Assembly: GCF_040712075.1 (NCBI RefSeq)
Contig: NZ_JBFCVL010000011.1
Coordinates: 28,861 to 92,860, forward strand
Source of the DNA: Fodinicurvata sp. EGI_FJ10296
GTDB lineage: Bacteria; Pseudomonadota; Alphaproteobacteria; DSM-16000; Inquilinaceae
Direction: 5' to 3'
Length of the DNA: 64,000 nucleotides
This document shows, one piece after another, positions 49,768 to 58,873 of this stretch. How positions within the stretch are numbered: the stretch's first letter is position 1; every line of letters begins with the position of its first letter. Both the position numbers and the translations under genes were made by a program. The notes under the pieces were generated by a model. The model did no database searches. It was not told the DNA's origin and was given only the letters and a program-made list of their open reading frames with translations.

Positions 49768-50622
49768 CTACTCGTCATAGGAATGCCCCCGGCGCAAGGC
49801 GTCGCGAACCTGCTGGGCGATGCGCAGGAACTCCGGCGTCTCGCGGATATCCAGTGTCCGTTCCGTCGGAAGATCGCTGTCGATGACCTCAAGGATTCGC
49901 CCCGGCCGCGGGCTCATCACCACAATGCGCGACGACAGGAAGACCGCCTCGGGGATCGAATGCGTGACGAAAATCACGCTCAGCCCCGTCTGATTCCACA
50001 GCTTGAGCAAATGAAGATTGAGCGTGTCGCGGGTGATCTCGTCCAGAGCCCCGAACGGTTCGTCCATCAGCATCAGTTTCGGGTCGAAGCTGAGCGCCCG
50101 GGCGATTGATACCCGTTGCTGCATGCCGCCGGAAAGCTGCCAGGGGAACTTGCGCTCGAAACCGCCGAGCCCCACGGTTTCCAGCGCCTGAGCACAGCGT
50201 CGCCGCCGTTCCTCGCGGTCCAGACCCATGATTTCCAGCGGCAGTTGGACGTTCCGTGCCACGGTCCGCCAGGGATAAAGCGCCGGTGCCTGAAACACAT
50301 AGCCATACGCCCGCCGCAGCCGCGCCTCGTGGGCCGAAACGCCATTGACCGTCATCGTTCCGGCGGTCGGCTGCTCCAGATCGGCAACGGCGCGCATCAG
50401 CGTCGTTTTTCCGCAGCCCGACGGTCCAATCAGCGAGACGAAGTCGCCCTGCCTGATCGTCAGGTCGATGTCCGACAACGCCGTAATCGGGGCGTCCGGC
50501 GTCTCGAACACAAGCGACAACCCCTCGGCCTGGACCACCGGTTCACCCCTGTCAGGTTCCCGGTTGTCCCCGGAGCCCCGCCGGTACGTTTCGGTGCTGT
50601 CGATCGCTGTTGCCTGAGCCAC
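49768..50622 (-). CDS. ABC transporter ATP-binding protein
   Basis: A 284-residue ATPase of the nitrate/sulfonate/taurine group. Walker A is SLIGPSGCGKTTLMRAVADL, the Q-loop is in YVFQAPALYPW, the signature is WQLSGGMQQRVSIARALSFD and Walker B is LMLMDEPFGALDEIT. The H-loop is in FVTHSIPEAVFL. The start is a GTG at 50622, supported by GAGGGAGGG just upstream; a longer frame would overlap the carbamoylase gene. It powers the two adjacent permeases. Confidence 0.9.
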   Translation of the reverse strand: MAQATAIDSTETYRRGSGDNREPDRGEPVVQAEGLSLVFETPDAPITALSDIDLTIRQGDFVSLIGPSGCGKTTLMRAVADLEQPTAGTMTVNGVSAHEARLRRAYGYVFQAPALYPWRTVARNVQLPLEIMGLDREERRRRCAQALETVGLGGFERKFPWQLSGGMQQRVSIARALSFDPKLMLMDEPFGALDEITRDTLNLHLLKLWNQTGLSVIFVTHSIPEAVFLSSRIVVMSPRPGRILEVIDSDLPTERTLDIRETPEFLRIAQQVRDALRRGHSYDE

Positions 50623-50638
50623 CGATCCCTCCCTCGCC

Positions 50639-51871
50639 TCAGGCATTCGCACGCGACAACAGTGCGTGCAGCAGGACATTGGCGCTGGCTTCCGCCTCTT
50701 CGGAGGTCATGTTCTCGACCTCGTTATGGCTGATGCCCTTTTCGCAGGGTGCGAAAATCATCGATGTCGGAACCTTGCGGGCGATGTAGCAGGCGTCGTG
50801 CCCCGCGCCGGAAACCATGTCGCGCGTGCTGTAACCGCAGAGTTTCGTCGCTTCGCGGACCGCTTTGATACAGTCCTCGTCGAAACGCACCGGCGGGAAG
50901 TACCAGATGTCCTTGACCTCGGCTTCGACGCCCTGTTCCCTGGCGATTTCGGCGGCCATGGCCTTGAGTTCCCGGTCCATCGCGGACAGCTTGTCATCAT
51001 CGGGGTGCCGGAAGTCGACCGTCATGAACACCGACCCGGGAATGACGTTGCGCGAATTGGGTGAGACTTCCATCAGACCGACCGTGCCGACACCATCAGG
51101 TGCCTTCGACTGCGCAATATCCTGCACGCCCTGCACCAGCTTGGAGGCCGCAACCAGCGCATCCTTGCGCAGCGGCATCGGCGTGGTACCGGCATGGCTT
51201 TCGAATCCGGTGAACGTCACTTCGTACCAGCGCTGGCCCTGACCGTCGGTAACGACGCCGACTTGCTTGCCCTCGGCCTCAAGGATCGGCCCCTGTTCGA
51301 TGTGGATCTCGAAGAAACACTGCATCGGCCGCTCGCCGGTCGGCTCGGTCCCGCGATAGCCGATCCCCTCCAGCGCCTCGGAGAATTTCGTACCGTCGCG
51401 GTCCTCGCGTGCATAAGCCCAGTCCAGGGTGAAGGCGCCGCCATAGACGCCGGAACTGAGCATCGGCGGGGCGAACCGCGATCCTTCCTCGTTCGTCCAG
51501 TTGACGACCATGATCGGCGCTTCGGTTTCATAGCCCGCATCGTTCAGCGTGCGGACAGCTTCCAGACCGGCCAGAACGCCCAGGATGCCGTCATATTTGC
51601 CCCCGGTGGGCTGGGTATCCAGGTGCGACCCGCAGGCTACCGGCGCCAGATCGTTGTTCCGGCCGGGGCGGATGGCATACATGTTGCCCATGTCGTCGAT
51701 ATGCACCGTACAGCCGGCCTCTTCGGCCCTGGCCTTGAACCAGTCGCGCACCTGACGATCGAGATCCGTCAGTGTCAGCCGCTTGATACCGCCTTTGGGA
51801 GTCTTGCCGATCTCGGCCGTCTCCATCAGCGTGTCCCAAAGCCGCTCGGCATTGATTCTGAGGTTTTGCAT
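50639..51871 (-). CDS. Beta-ureidopropionase / N-carbamoyl-amino acid hydrolase (M20 family)
   Basis: A 410-residue Zn-dependent amidohydrolase of the hydantoinase/carbamoylase family. Metal motifs: VACGSHLDTQPTGGKYDGIL (His and Asp), NWTNEEGSRFAPPM (Glu pair), FFEIHIEQGPILEAEG and the late His in GISHNEVENM. GFESHAGTTPMPLRKDALVA is also characteristic. In this operon it should release beta-alanine, CO2 and ammonia from N-carbamoyl-beta-alanine made by the dihydropyrimidinase. Allantoate or other carbamoyl amino acids are possible by family alone. Confidence 0.88.
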   Translation of the reverse strand: MQNLRINAERLWDTLMETAEIGKTPKGGIKRLTLTDLDRQVRDWFKARAEEAGCTVHIDDMGNMYAIRPGRNNDLAPVACGSHLDTQPTGGKYDGILGVLAGLEAVRTLNDAGYETEAPIMVVNWTNEEGSRFAPPMLSSGVYGGAFTLDWAYAREDRDGTKFSEALEGIGYRGTEPTGERPMQCFFEIHIEQGPILEAEGKQVGVVTDGQGQRWYEVTFTGFESHAGTTPMPLRKDALVAASKLVQGVQDIAQSKAPDGVGTVGLMEVSPNSRNVIPGSVFMTVDFRHPDDDKLSAMDRELKAMAAEIAREQGVEAEVKDIWYFPPVRFDEDCIKAVREATKLCGYSTRDMVSGAGHDACYIARKVPTSMIFAPCEKGISHNEVENMTSEEAEASANVLLHALLSRANA

Positions 51872-51996
51872 CGTTCGATCCTGGCCTTCCTGTTCTCGTC
51901 CTGGTTTCGTCCCCGGTTCGCCCCGGTTTACGTATTCTGTGCATTCACGCCCGCAAATGCCATGCCATCGGACTCACTCGATACCCTGCCGGAAAC

Positions 51997-53277
51997 CTAT
52001 TCTGCCGCGTCCCGGCGCATGGGATTGTTCGGATGCCCGCCCCAGTTCAGATACGGCTTGTCCGACTCGACAGGCACCATGGTGATGCAGTCATCGACGG
52101 GGCAGACATGCATGCAAAGATTACAGCCGACGCATTCCTCCTCGATGATTTCATATCGCCGTGTGCCCGCCTCGGTGCGCAGAGCGGCAATCGATTGGTG
52201 GGAGGTATCCTCGCAGGCAATATAACATTTCCCGCACTGAATGCAGAGGTCCTGATCGATGTTGGCGACCGTCGCGAAGTTCAGGTTCAACTCCTGCCAC
52301 TCGACGAAATTCGGCGCCGCACGGCCCTTGAACGCCGGCGTGTCGGGATAGCCTTTTTCGTCCATCCAGTTGGCCAGCCCGAGATTCATATCCTCGACGA
52401 TCTTGAAACCGTGGGTCATCGCGGCGGTGCAGACCTGAACGTTGTCCGCGCCCAGACTGATGAACTCCGCCGCCTCGCGCCAGGTCGAGACCCCGCCGAT
52501 CCCCGATATCGCCATTCCGCGGCATTCGGGGTCGCGGGCGATCTCCGCCACCATGCGCAGCGCGATCGGCTTGACCGCCGGGCCGCAATAGCCGCCATGC
52601 GTGCCCTTGCCGTCGACGACCGGCTCAGGCGCCATCAGATCCAGATCGACCGATACGATCGACTGGATGGTGTTGATCAGCGATACCGCATCGGCGCCGC
52701 CGCGTCGCGCCGCCCGTGCCGGCCCCAGGATATTGGTGATGTTGGGGGTCAGCTTGACGATCACGGGCATGCGGCTGTGCTGCTTGCACCACCGCGTGAC
52801 CATCTCGACATATTCCGGAACCTGCCCGACGGCCGACCCCATGCCCCGCTCGGACATGCCGTGGGGACAGCCGAAATTCAGCTCGATGCCGTCGGCACCT
52901 GTCGCTTCGACCCGCTTCAGGATCGACTTCCAGTTCTCTTCCTCGCACGGCACCATCAGCGACACGACGACGGCCCGGTCCGGCCACGCCTTCTTGACCT
53001 CGGCGATTTCCTGCAGATTGATGTCCAGCGGCCGATCGGTGATCAGCTCGATGTTGTTGAGGCCGGCAACGCGCGTTCCGTTATAGGAGACTGCCCCGTA
53101 GCGCGACGAGACGTTCACGATCGGCGGATCTTCCCCCAGCGTCTTCCAGACGACGCCGCCCCAGCCGGCGCGAAACGCACGCTCGACATTGTATTTCTTG
53201 TCCGTCGGCGGTGCGGAGGCCAGCCAGAACGGATTGGGGGATTTGATCCCGAGAAAGTCATTGGCAAGGCTCGACAT
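51997..53277 (-). CDS. preA: Dihydropyrimidine dehydrogenase (NAD+), catalytic subunit PreA
   Basis: A 426-residue flavin/iron-sulfur protein reducing uracil and thymine. Residues 1-320 form an FMN barrel: FLGIKSPNPFWLASAPPTDK, ELNFGCPHGMSERGMGSAVG and LTPNITNILGPARAARRGGA. Two ferredoxin-type clusters follow near residues 344 and 386 (CIQCGKCYIAC, CVGCNLCMHVCPVDDC). It forms a complex with PreT, encoded 42 bases upstream. Length matches E. coli PreA. It is the second gene of the pyrimidine operon. Confidence 0.93.
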   Translation of the reverse strand: MSSLANDFLGIKSPNPFWLASAPPTDKKYNVERAFRAGWGGVVWKTLGEDPPIVNVSSRYGAVSYNGTRVAGLNNIELITDRPLDINLQEIAEVKKAWPDRAVVVSLMVPCEEENWKSILKRVEATGADGIELNFGCPHGMSERGMGSAVGQVPEYVEMVTRWCKQHSRMPVIVKLTPNITNILGPARAARRGGADAVSLINTIQSIVSVDLDLMAPEPVVDGKGTHGGYCGPAVKPIALRMVAEIARDPECRGMAISGIGGVSTWREAAEFISLGADNVQVCTAAMTHGFKIVEDMNLGLANWMDEKGYPDTPAFKGRAAPNFVEWQELNLNFATVANIDQDLCIQCGKCYIACEDTSHQSIAALRTEAGTRRYEIIEEECVGCNLCMHVCPVDDCITMVPVESDKPYLNWGGHPNNPMRRDAAE

Positions 53278-53319
53278 GGCTAACCCCTTAAATCTGGCCT
53301 CAAATCCGGCACCGGTGGC

Positions 53320-54720
53320 TCAATTGCGCAGCAGTCGGTCGATGGCGTTGGCGGCGATCTTTCCATCCTCGACCGCGGCGACGGTCAGATCCGTGCCGGG
53401 AACGCAGTCGCCGCCGGCAAAAACCCCGGCCAGCGAGGTCATCCGGTCCTCGTTGACGGCGATCCGGTCGCCGGCCCGGTCGAGGATTTCAGCCCCCTCG
53501 CCGCCGAACGCGGTCGATGCCTGGAACGTCTGGCCGATTGCCTTGAACACCTGGTCGGCCAGCAGCGTAAAGGTATCGCCCGTTCCGGCCAGACGGCCCC
53601 GGTCATCGAGCTGGGTGTATTCGAACTCGATCTCCTTGACGGCGCGGCGCCCGTTCCCGCCGGGCCAGCCGATCAGGCGCACCGGGCGCGCCCAGTGCTT
53701 GATCCGGACGTCGTTGGTCTGCGCCCATTCCTGTTCTTTCCAGGTGGCGGACATGCTTTCCGGGCCGCGGCGATAGACCAGCGTCACGTCTTCCGCGCCA
53801 AGGCGCTTGATCTGCGTGGCGATATCGATGCCCGTATTGCCGCCGCCGATGACCACGACCTTGCGTCCGACGGGCAACGTGCCCTTGTCGGGCGCCTGGC
53901 GCAGCGCCTCGATATAGTCGACGGCGTCCACAACACCGTCGAAGTCTTCACCGTCGGCGCCGAGCGCGTTGACCGCATTGTGTCCGAGCCCCAGAAAGAC
54001 GGCGTCATAGTCGCGGCGCAGATCGGCCAGCGCGATGTCGCGCCCCAACGCCACACCCGTTTTCAGGGTAATGCCGCCGACCGACAGGATGAACGCCAGT
54101 TCCCGCTGGGCGAAATCGTCGACCGTCTTGTAGGCCGCGATGCCGAATTCGTTCAGGCCGCCGCCCTTTTCCCGCGCTTCGAAGACAGTCACGTCGTGCC
54201 CAAGAACCGCCAGCCGGTGCGCACAGGCCAGACCGGCAGGCCCGGCACCGGCCACCGCGATACGGCGCCCGGTCGGCGCGGCCCGCGTGAACGGCTGCCG
54301 CCCCTCGTCGAACAGGTGATCGGTGGCGAATCGCTGAAGCGCGCCGATGCCGACCGGTTTGTCCTCGGCCAGGTTGCGTACGCAGGCTTCTTCGCACAGT
54401 TCCTCCACCGGACAGACCCGCGCGCACATGCCGCCCATGATATTGGCATTAAGGATCGTGGTCGCCGCGCCGGTCGTGTTGCCGGTCTGGATCGATCGAA
54501 TGAACGAGGGGATGTCGATGCCGGTCGGGCACGCCTCGACGCAGGGGGCGTCGTAACAGAAATAGCAGCGGCTTGCCTCGATGACGGCCTGCTGCGCCGA
54601 CAGCGGCGGATGGGCGTCGCCGAAATTCTCCGCCAGCCGCGCCGGCGCAAGTCGGCCGGAACGAATGTCTGGCCCCGCATCGCGGCGGACAGCGTCCGCA
54701 GTCTCTTCACCGATCGACAT
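53320..54720 (-). CDS. preT: Dihydropyrimidine dehydrogenase, flavoprotein subunit PreT
   Basis: A 466-residue FAD/NAD protein that passes electrons from NAD(P)H to PreA. The N-terminal cluster-binding region has CYFCYDAPCVEACPTGID and MCARVCPVEELCEEACVRN. FAD binding follows with IAVAGAGPAGLACAHRLAVL and NAD binding with KVVVIGGGNTGIDIATQIKR. The late VFAGGDCVPGTDLTVAAVED closes the flavin site. The start at 54720 follows AGAGGAAGG. It is the first gene of the operon and faces the RutR-like gene. Confidence 0.92.
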   Translation of the reverse strand: MSIGEETADAVRRDAGPDIRSGRLAPARLAENFGDAHPPLSAQQAVIEASRCYFCYDAPCVEACPTGIDIPSFIRSIQTGNTTGAATTILNANIMGGMCARVCPVEELCEEACVRNLAEDKPVGIGALQRFATDHLFDEGRQPFTRAAPTGRRIAVAGAGPAGLACAHRLAVLGHDVTVFEAREKGGGLNEFGIAAYKTVDDFAQRELAFILSVGGITLKTGVALGRDIALADLRRDYDAVFLGLGHNAVNALGADGEDFDGVVDAVDYIEALRQAPDKGTLPVGRKVVVIGGGNTGIDIATQIKRLGAEDVTLVYRRGPESMSATWKEQEWAQTNDVRIKHWARPVRLIGWPGGNGRRAVKEIEFEYTQLDDRGRLAGTGDTFTLLADQVFKAIGQTFQASTAFGGEGAEILDRAGDRIAVNEDRMTSLAGVFAGGDCVPGTDLTVAAVEDGKIAANAIDRLLRN

Positions 54721-54900
54721 CTCCGACCTTCCTCTTCTCGGGCCTGTTCCCCGTTCCTGTTCCCGGCTGGCTCTATCGGCCAATGCCGCTATTATCTGTT
54801 TCGGCCCGAGCTTGACCCCGGTTCATCGCCAACCCGAAATGGGCCACGCCGAACTGGACGTTTTCCATATTCGCCCATCTCACTGTAGGCTAGCCAGAAC

Positions 54901-54916
54901 TTGACCGATCGGTCAA
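54901..54916. promoter_or_regulatory. RutR-type operator palindrome
   Basis: TTGACCGATCGGTCAA is a perfect 16-bp inverted repeat in the divergent preT/rutR promoter region. It matches the known E. coli RutR consensus TTGACCA-NN-TGGTCAA except at the two inner positions. Half-sites TTGACCA at 54945-54951 and TTGACC at 54812-54817 lie nearby. In E. coli, uracil releases RutR from such sites. The same control of preT and rutR is inferred here. Confidence 0.8.
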
Positions 54917-54972
54917 AATTTTTCTTGTCTCTGCTGTTGAAAATTTGACCACCTGTTGCGCAGATAGGCACG

Positions 54973-55692
54973 ATGATGAAATCATCCGCAGAAAATGCAT
55001 CGAAAATGGACGCGGGACGCCCGAGGGAAAGCCATGCCGCCCTCGCCCCGTCGCGGCCGGCCGGCGGACGGACCCGCCGGGCCAACGAAGCACGGATCCT
55101 GCAGGCGGCCGAAGCCGTCTTCGCCGAAGCCGGCTTCAACGGCGCCACGATGCAGGCAATTGCCGAGCGGGCGGGCCTGCCGAAAGCGAATGTCCATTAT
55201 TATTTCGGCACCAAGGAAGTCCTGTATCGGACGCTGCTGGACACGATTCTGGACATGTGGGTCGACGCCTTCGACCATTTCACGCCCGACGCCGACCCGG
55301 CGACGGCGCTGGAACGGTATATTCGCGACAAGATGACGTGGTCGCGTGAGCGTCCGCTGGCATCGAAGGTCTTCGCCAACGAGATCATCCACGGCGCCCA
55401 GCATGTCGAGCATTATCTATCGACGAAGTTGCGCCAGACCCTGGACTATCGTACCGGCATCATCCGGCAATGGATCGACGATGGCCGGATGGCACCGGTC
55501 GCGCCGCACCATTTGTTTTTCACGCTCTGGGCAATGACGCAGACCTATGCCGATTTCGACGTCCAGATCCGCCACGTCCTGGCCGTCGACGCACTGTCCG
55601 ACGCGGAATTCGACCGCGCGACCGATCATGCCATCGACTTCGTACTGCGCGGCTGCGGCCTCGATCGTGCTGCACCGCCAAAAGGCGGCTGA
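54973..55692 (+). CDS. rutR: TetR-family regulator, RutR-like
   Basis: A 239-residue TetR protein. The helix-turn-helix lies near residues 40-88 (ILQAAEAVFAEAGFNGATMQ, then PKANVHYYFGTKEVLYRTLL). The C-terminal domain resembles the RutR (YcdC) family, with HLFFTLWAMTQTYADFDVQI near its end. An N-terminal arm of about 38 basic residues precedes the DNA-binding domain. It is divergent from preT with a perfect RutR-like palindrome between them, and should repress pyrimidine breakdown until uracil is present. The exact start is uncertain, as no strong ribosome site is seen. Confidence 0.82.
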   Translation: MMKSSAENASKMDAGRPRESHAALAPSRPAGGRTRRANEARILQAAEAVFAEAGFNGATMQAIAERAGLPKANVHYYFGTKEVLYRTLLDTILDMWVDAFDHFTPDADPATALERYIRDKMTWSRERPLASKVFANEIIHGAQHVEHYLSTKLRQTLDYRTGIIRQWIDDGRMAPVAPHHLFFTLWAMTQTYADFDVQIRHVLAVDALSDAEFDRATDHAIDFVLRGCGLDRAAPPKGG

Positions 55693-55884
55693 CGCGCAGA
55701 CCGTCGTTTCCTCCGTGCTGCGGGAACCGGCCCGCAAACGATCTTCCGCATTGCAGGGTACGCGCGAAAATGTTCTCCTGCTGGCAAGCGCTGATGATCG
55801 ACGCATGCCACCAGAACGCTGGCAGGCAAATGCACGGTCAGCGAAATCAGAGCCCGTGAACTGGGCCTGTGAACCGGGGGATGG

Positions 55885-57063
55885 ATGACGATCGCAACGG
55901 TGACATCACCAGAACTGATGCTGATCGGCGCCGACGCGGTAGAGCGTATCGCTGACGTGATGGCCCGGCTTCATGTGTCCCGACCGCTGATCGTGACGGA
56001 TCCCTTCATCGCCACGGCCCCGCCCTATCAGCGTCTTTCCAATGCCCTGACCGCCGCCGGAATCCCCCACGACAGCTATTCCGACACCGTGCCCGATCCG
56101 ACGACGACGGCCGTTACCGCCGGAGTCGATCTTCTGGCAAGGGGGGCGGCGGACGGACCCTATGACTGCATGATCGCCATTGGCGGCGGCAGCTCCATGG
56201 ACACGGCCAAGGCCATGGGCATCCTGCATGCCGGCGGCGGACGCATGCGCGACCACAAGGTTCCGGCGTCGCCCGACATGCCGGTGATGCCGCTGATCTG
56301 CATTCCGACCACCGCCGGCACGGGGTCGGAAGCAACACGTGTCACCGTCATCACGGATGTCGAAACCGACGAGAAAATGCTCATCATGGGGATGGCGGCA
56401 CTGCCGGCCGCGGCAATCGTCGACTACACGCTGACCATGGCGAAACCGTTTCGACTGACAGCCGATACCGGTGTCGACAGCTTGACTCACGCCATCGAAG
56501 CCTATGTCAGCCGCAAGGCCAATCCGCACACAGACATGCTTGCGCTGAACGCCATGCGCCTGATTGCGGCCCATATTCGCACGGCCTGTTTCGACCCCGG
56601 CAATGCCCCCGCGCGGGAGGCCATGATGCTGGCCGCCATGCAGGCCGGCATGGCATTTTCCAATGCTTCCGTCTGTCTCGTCCACGGGATGAGTCGGCCC
56701 ATTGGCGCTTTTTTCCACGTACCTCACGGGCTGTCGAACGCCATGCTGCTGCCGGCCGTCACCGCGTTCTCGATTGCGGGGGCGCCGGGTCGCTATGCCG
56801 ATTGCGCCCGCGCCACCGGATGGGCGGAACCGAACGCCGACGATACCACAGCCGGGCGGACGCTGATCGAGGGTCTGGTACGCTTGAACGACGATCTTGA
56901 GGTGCCGACGCCCGCTGCCTATGGAATCGATCGCAGCCGGTATGACGCCGTCCTCGACGTCATGGCCGACCAGGCACTGGCATCCGGCAGCCCGGCCAAC
57001 AATCCCGTGGTACCCGCTCACGAACAAATCGTCGGCCTTTACCGTTCCGTCTGGGGCGAATGA
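55885..57063 (+). CDS. Iron-containing alcohol dehydrogenase
   Basis: A 392-residue group III alcohol dehydrogenase. Nucleotide binding is in YDCMIAIGGGSSMDTAKAMG near residue 98, followed by ICIPTTAGTGSEATR. The metal ligands lie in TADTGVDSLTHAIEAYVSRK and LVHGMSRPIGAFFHVPHGLS. It oxidises an alcohol or reduces an aldehyde with NAD(P). It is followed by a TRAP transporter on the same strand, so it may act on the imported compound; the substrate is unknown. Confidence 0.9.
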   Translation: MTIATVTSPELMLIGADAVERIADVMARLHVSRPLIVTDPFIATAPPYQRLSNALTAAGIPHDSYSDTVPDPTTTAVTAGVDLLARGAADGPYDCMIAIGGGSSMDTAKAMGILHAGGGRMRDHKVPASPDMPVMPLICIPTTAGTGSEATRVTVITDVETDEKMLIMGMAALPAAAIVDYTLTMAKPFRLTADTGVDSLTHAIEAYVSRKANPHTDMLALNAMRLIAAHIRTACFDPGNAPAREAMMLAAMQAGMAFSNASVCLVHGMSRPIGAFFHVPHGLSNAMLLPAVTAFSIAGAPGRYADCARATGWAEPNADDTTAGRTLIEGLVRLNDDLEVPTPAAYGIDRSRYDAVLDVMADQALASGSPANNPVVPAHEQIVGLYRSVWGE

Positions 57064-57174
57064 GAGACCGATGAGCCTCGAACGCCTTTCCCGGAGAAGT
57101 TGCCACGTATTGGTCCCCGATATCATCACGATACGCCACATACCGGCGTCCAAACGCAAAATGGGAGGACTTTC

Positions 57175-58278
57175 ATGACGATGATCAAGAAGAGCACAGT
57201 TGTCATGGGCACGATGGCGGCCGCCGTCGCCCTGACCGCCGCGCAGGCCTCGGCCCAGGAAAACTGGACCATGACCAGCACCTGGCCCGACTCGATCGCC
57301 CTGATCGAAATCGACCGAAACTGGGTCGATATGGTCAACCGGATCACCGGCGACGACCTGCAGATCGATTTCCGGGCCGGCGGCACCCTCATGCCCGGCA
57401 CCCAGGTATTCGACGCTGTCGAGACCGGCAGCATCGAGGCGGCGGGCGATTGGCCCGGCTATTGGGCCGGCACCAATTCCGCCTTCTCGCCGTTGGCAAC
57501 CCACACGATGCTGTTCAACGGCGTCGACTACCTGAACTGGATCTACGGCTGGGGCGGCGCTGAACTCTACGACGAAATCTACGGCCAGTTCGATATGGTC
57601 TATCTTCCCTATGGCATCACCAACAACGAGTCCGGCTTCCGCGGCAATACGCCGATCGAGTCGATCGCCGATCTCGAAGGCCTGCGCCTGCGCCTGTCCG
57701 GGCGCGATCAGGGTCGTGTGCTCGAACAACTGGGCGGATCTCAGGTCACGCTGGCGGGCGAGGAGATCTATCAGGCGGTCGAACGCGGTGTCGTCGACGG
57801 TGCGGAGTTTTCAACGCCGGGCGTCGATTTCGAAGCCGGCTTCCACGAGGTCGCCGATTACTGGTCGGTCCCGGGCTGGCACCAATCCGCCAGTGTCTTC
57901 GGCGTCATGATCAACCGCGATGCCTGGGATGCCTTGTCCGAAGAAACTCAGGACAAGCTTCGGATCGCTGCGCAAGCCAACATGGCGTGGTCGATCGCCT
58001 GGTCCGAGCGCAGTTCGACCCAGGGGACGCAGGACTTCCTCGATGCCGGGACAGAGATCAATCCGCTTCCGGACGAGGATCTCGACCGGATCCAGGAGAT
58101 TTCCAACGCCGTCATCATCGAGGGGGCGTGCGAAAACCCGGATCACGCCGCCGTCTACCATTCCCAGATCAGCTATCTGCAGGAATATGCAACGTGGCGC
58201 GATATCTCGGCACCGTTCAACATGAGCCGGGCGATGGACAATCTGCCCTCGCTTGAAGAAATCGAAGCCTGCATGTAA
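57175..58278 (+). CDS. TRAP transporter substrate-binding protein (DctP family)
   Basis: A 367-residue periplasmic binding protein with a signal peptide (KSTVVMGTMAAAVALTAAQA, cleavage after SAQ). The mature protein has WTMTSTWPDSIALIEIDRNW, PGTQVFDAVETGSIEAAGDW, the ligand region LEGLRLRLSGRDQGRVLEQL and AVERGVVDGAEFSTPGVDFE. These resemble the subfamily that binds alpha-keto acids and similar carboxylates. GGGAGGAC places the start at 57175. It heads the TRAP operon; a stable hairpin separates it from the permease genes. Confidence 0.88.
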   Translation: MTMIKKSTVVMGTMAAAVALTAAQASAQENWTMTSTWPDSIALIEIDRNWVDMVNRITGDDLQIDFRAGGTLMPGTQVFDAVETGSIEAAGDWPGYWAGTNSAFSPLATHTMLFNGVDYLNWIYGWGGAELYDEIYGQFDMVYLPYGITNNESGFRGNTPIESIADLEGLRLRLSGRDQGRVLEQLGGSQVTLAGEEIYQAVERGVVDGAEFSTPGVDFEAGFHEVADYWSVPGWHQSASVFGVMINRDAWDALSEETQDKLRIAAQANMAWSIAWSERSSTQGTQDFLDAGTEINPLPDEDLDRIQEISNAVIIEGACENPDHAAVYHSQISYLQEYATWRDISAPFNMSRAMDNLPSLEEIEACM

Positions 58279-58295
58279 TGGACTGAAACCGCGAT

Positions 58296-58321
58296 GCCCC
58301 CACCGATCCCGAGGTGGGGGC
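58296..58321 (+). terminator. Hairpin between TRAP dctP and dctQ
   Basis: A perfect 9-bp stem, GCCCCCACC and GGTGGGGGC, around an 8-base loop, 18 bases after the dctP stop. No U-tract follows, so it is more likely an mRNA stabiliser or partial attenuator that raises the binding protein above the permeases than a full terminator. Confidence 0.6.
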
Positions 58322-58372
58322 GCCTTCGGCGGTTCACCCCGGTGAAAATTTCCAACAAAGGGCTATGCGCCG

Positions 58373-58870
58373 ATGCACACCGTCGCGGAATCGATCGACC
58401 GGTTGAATCGCTGGATCGGATTTCTTCTGGCCCCGATCATCGCCATTCTGACGCTGGTTATCGTTTATGACATTGGTGTCCGGTTCGTGATCGGCCGGCC
58501 CAGCGACTGGGCTTTCGACATCTCAAAGCAGCTCTTCGCGGCCCATTTCATGCTATTGGCGGCCTATGGGCTCTATGCGCGTGCCCATGTCGAAGTCGAT
58601 GTTCTGAAAGATCTCGGGTCGAAGAAGACGCAAGCCTGGCTCGACATACTCGGCTATCTGATTTTCTTCGTGCCGTTCATGGCGATTTATCTGAGCTATA
58701 CATGGAGCTTCGCCTGGCGGTCCTGGACACGAGGTGAAACGACATACGGCGTTGTTTCGATTCCGATCTATCCCCTGAAGATGATCATGGTGATATCCGG
58801 CGTTATCCTCTCACTCCAGGCCCTCGCAATCGTCCTTCGCGCCATCAGCCGCCTTCGCGAGGAAGAATAG
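58373..58870 (+). CDS. TRAP transporter small permease (DctQ type)
   Basis: A 165-residue protein with four membrane helices, beginning LNRWIGFLLAPIIAILTLVI. FDISKQLFAAHFMLLAAYGL, the family helix-2 region, and VEVDVLKDL follow, then LGYLIFFVPFMAIYLSYTW and MIMVISGVILSLQALAIVL. It stops 3 bases before the large permease begins and works with it in solute uptake. Confidence 0.85.
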   Translation: MHTVAESIDRLNRWIGFLLAPIIAILTLVIVYDIGVRFVIGRPSDWAFDISKQLFAAHFMLLAAYGLYARAHVEVDVLKDLGSKKTQAWLDILGYLIFFVPFMAIYLSYTWSFAWRSWTRGETTYGVVSIPIYPLKMIMVISGVILSLQALAIVLRAISRLREEE

Positions 58871-58873
58871 CCC

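Noticed and set aside
55906..57729. A 607-codon minus-strand frame opposite the alcohol dehydrogenase and TRAP binding-protein genes
   Set aside because: Both covered genes have full motif sets. The antisense frame shows no domain and no ribosome site.
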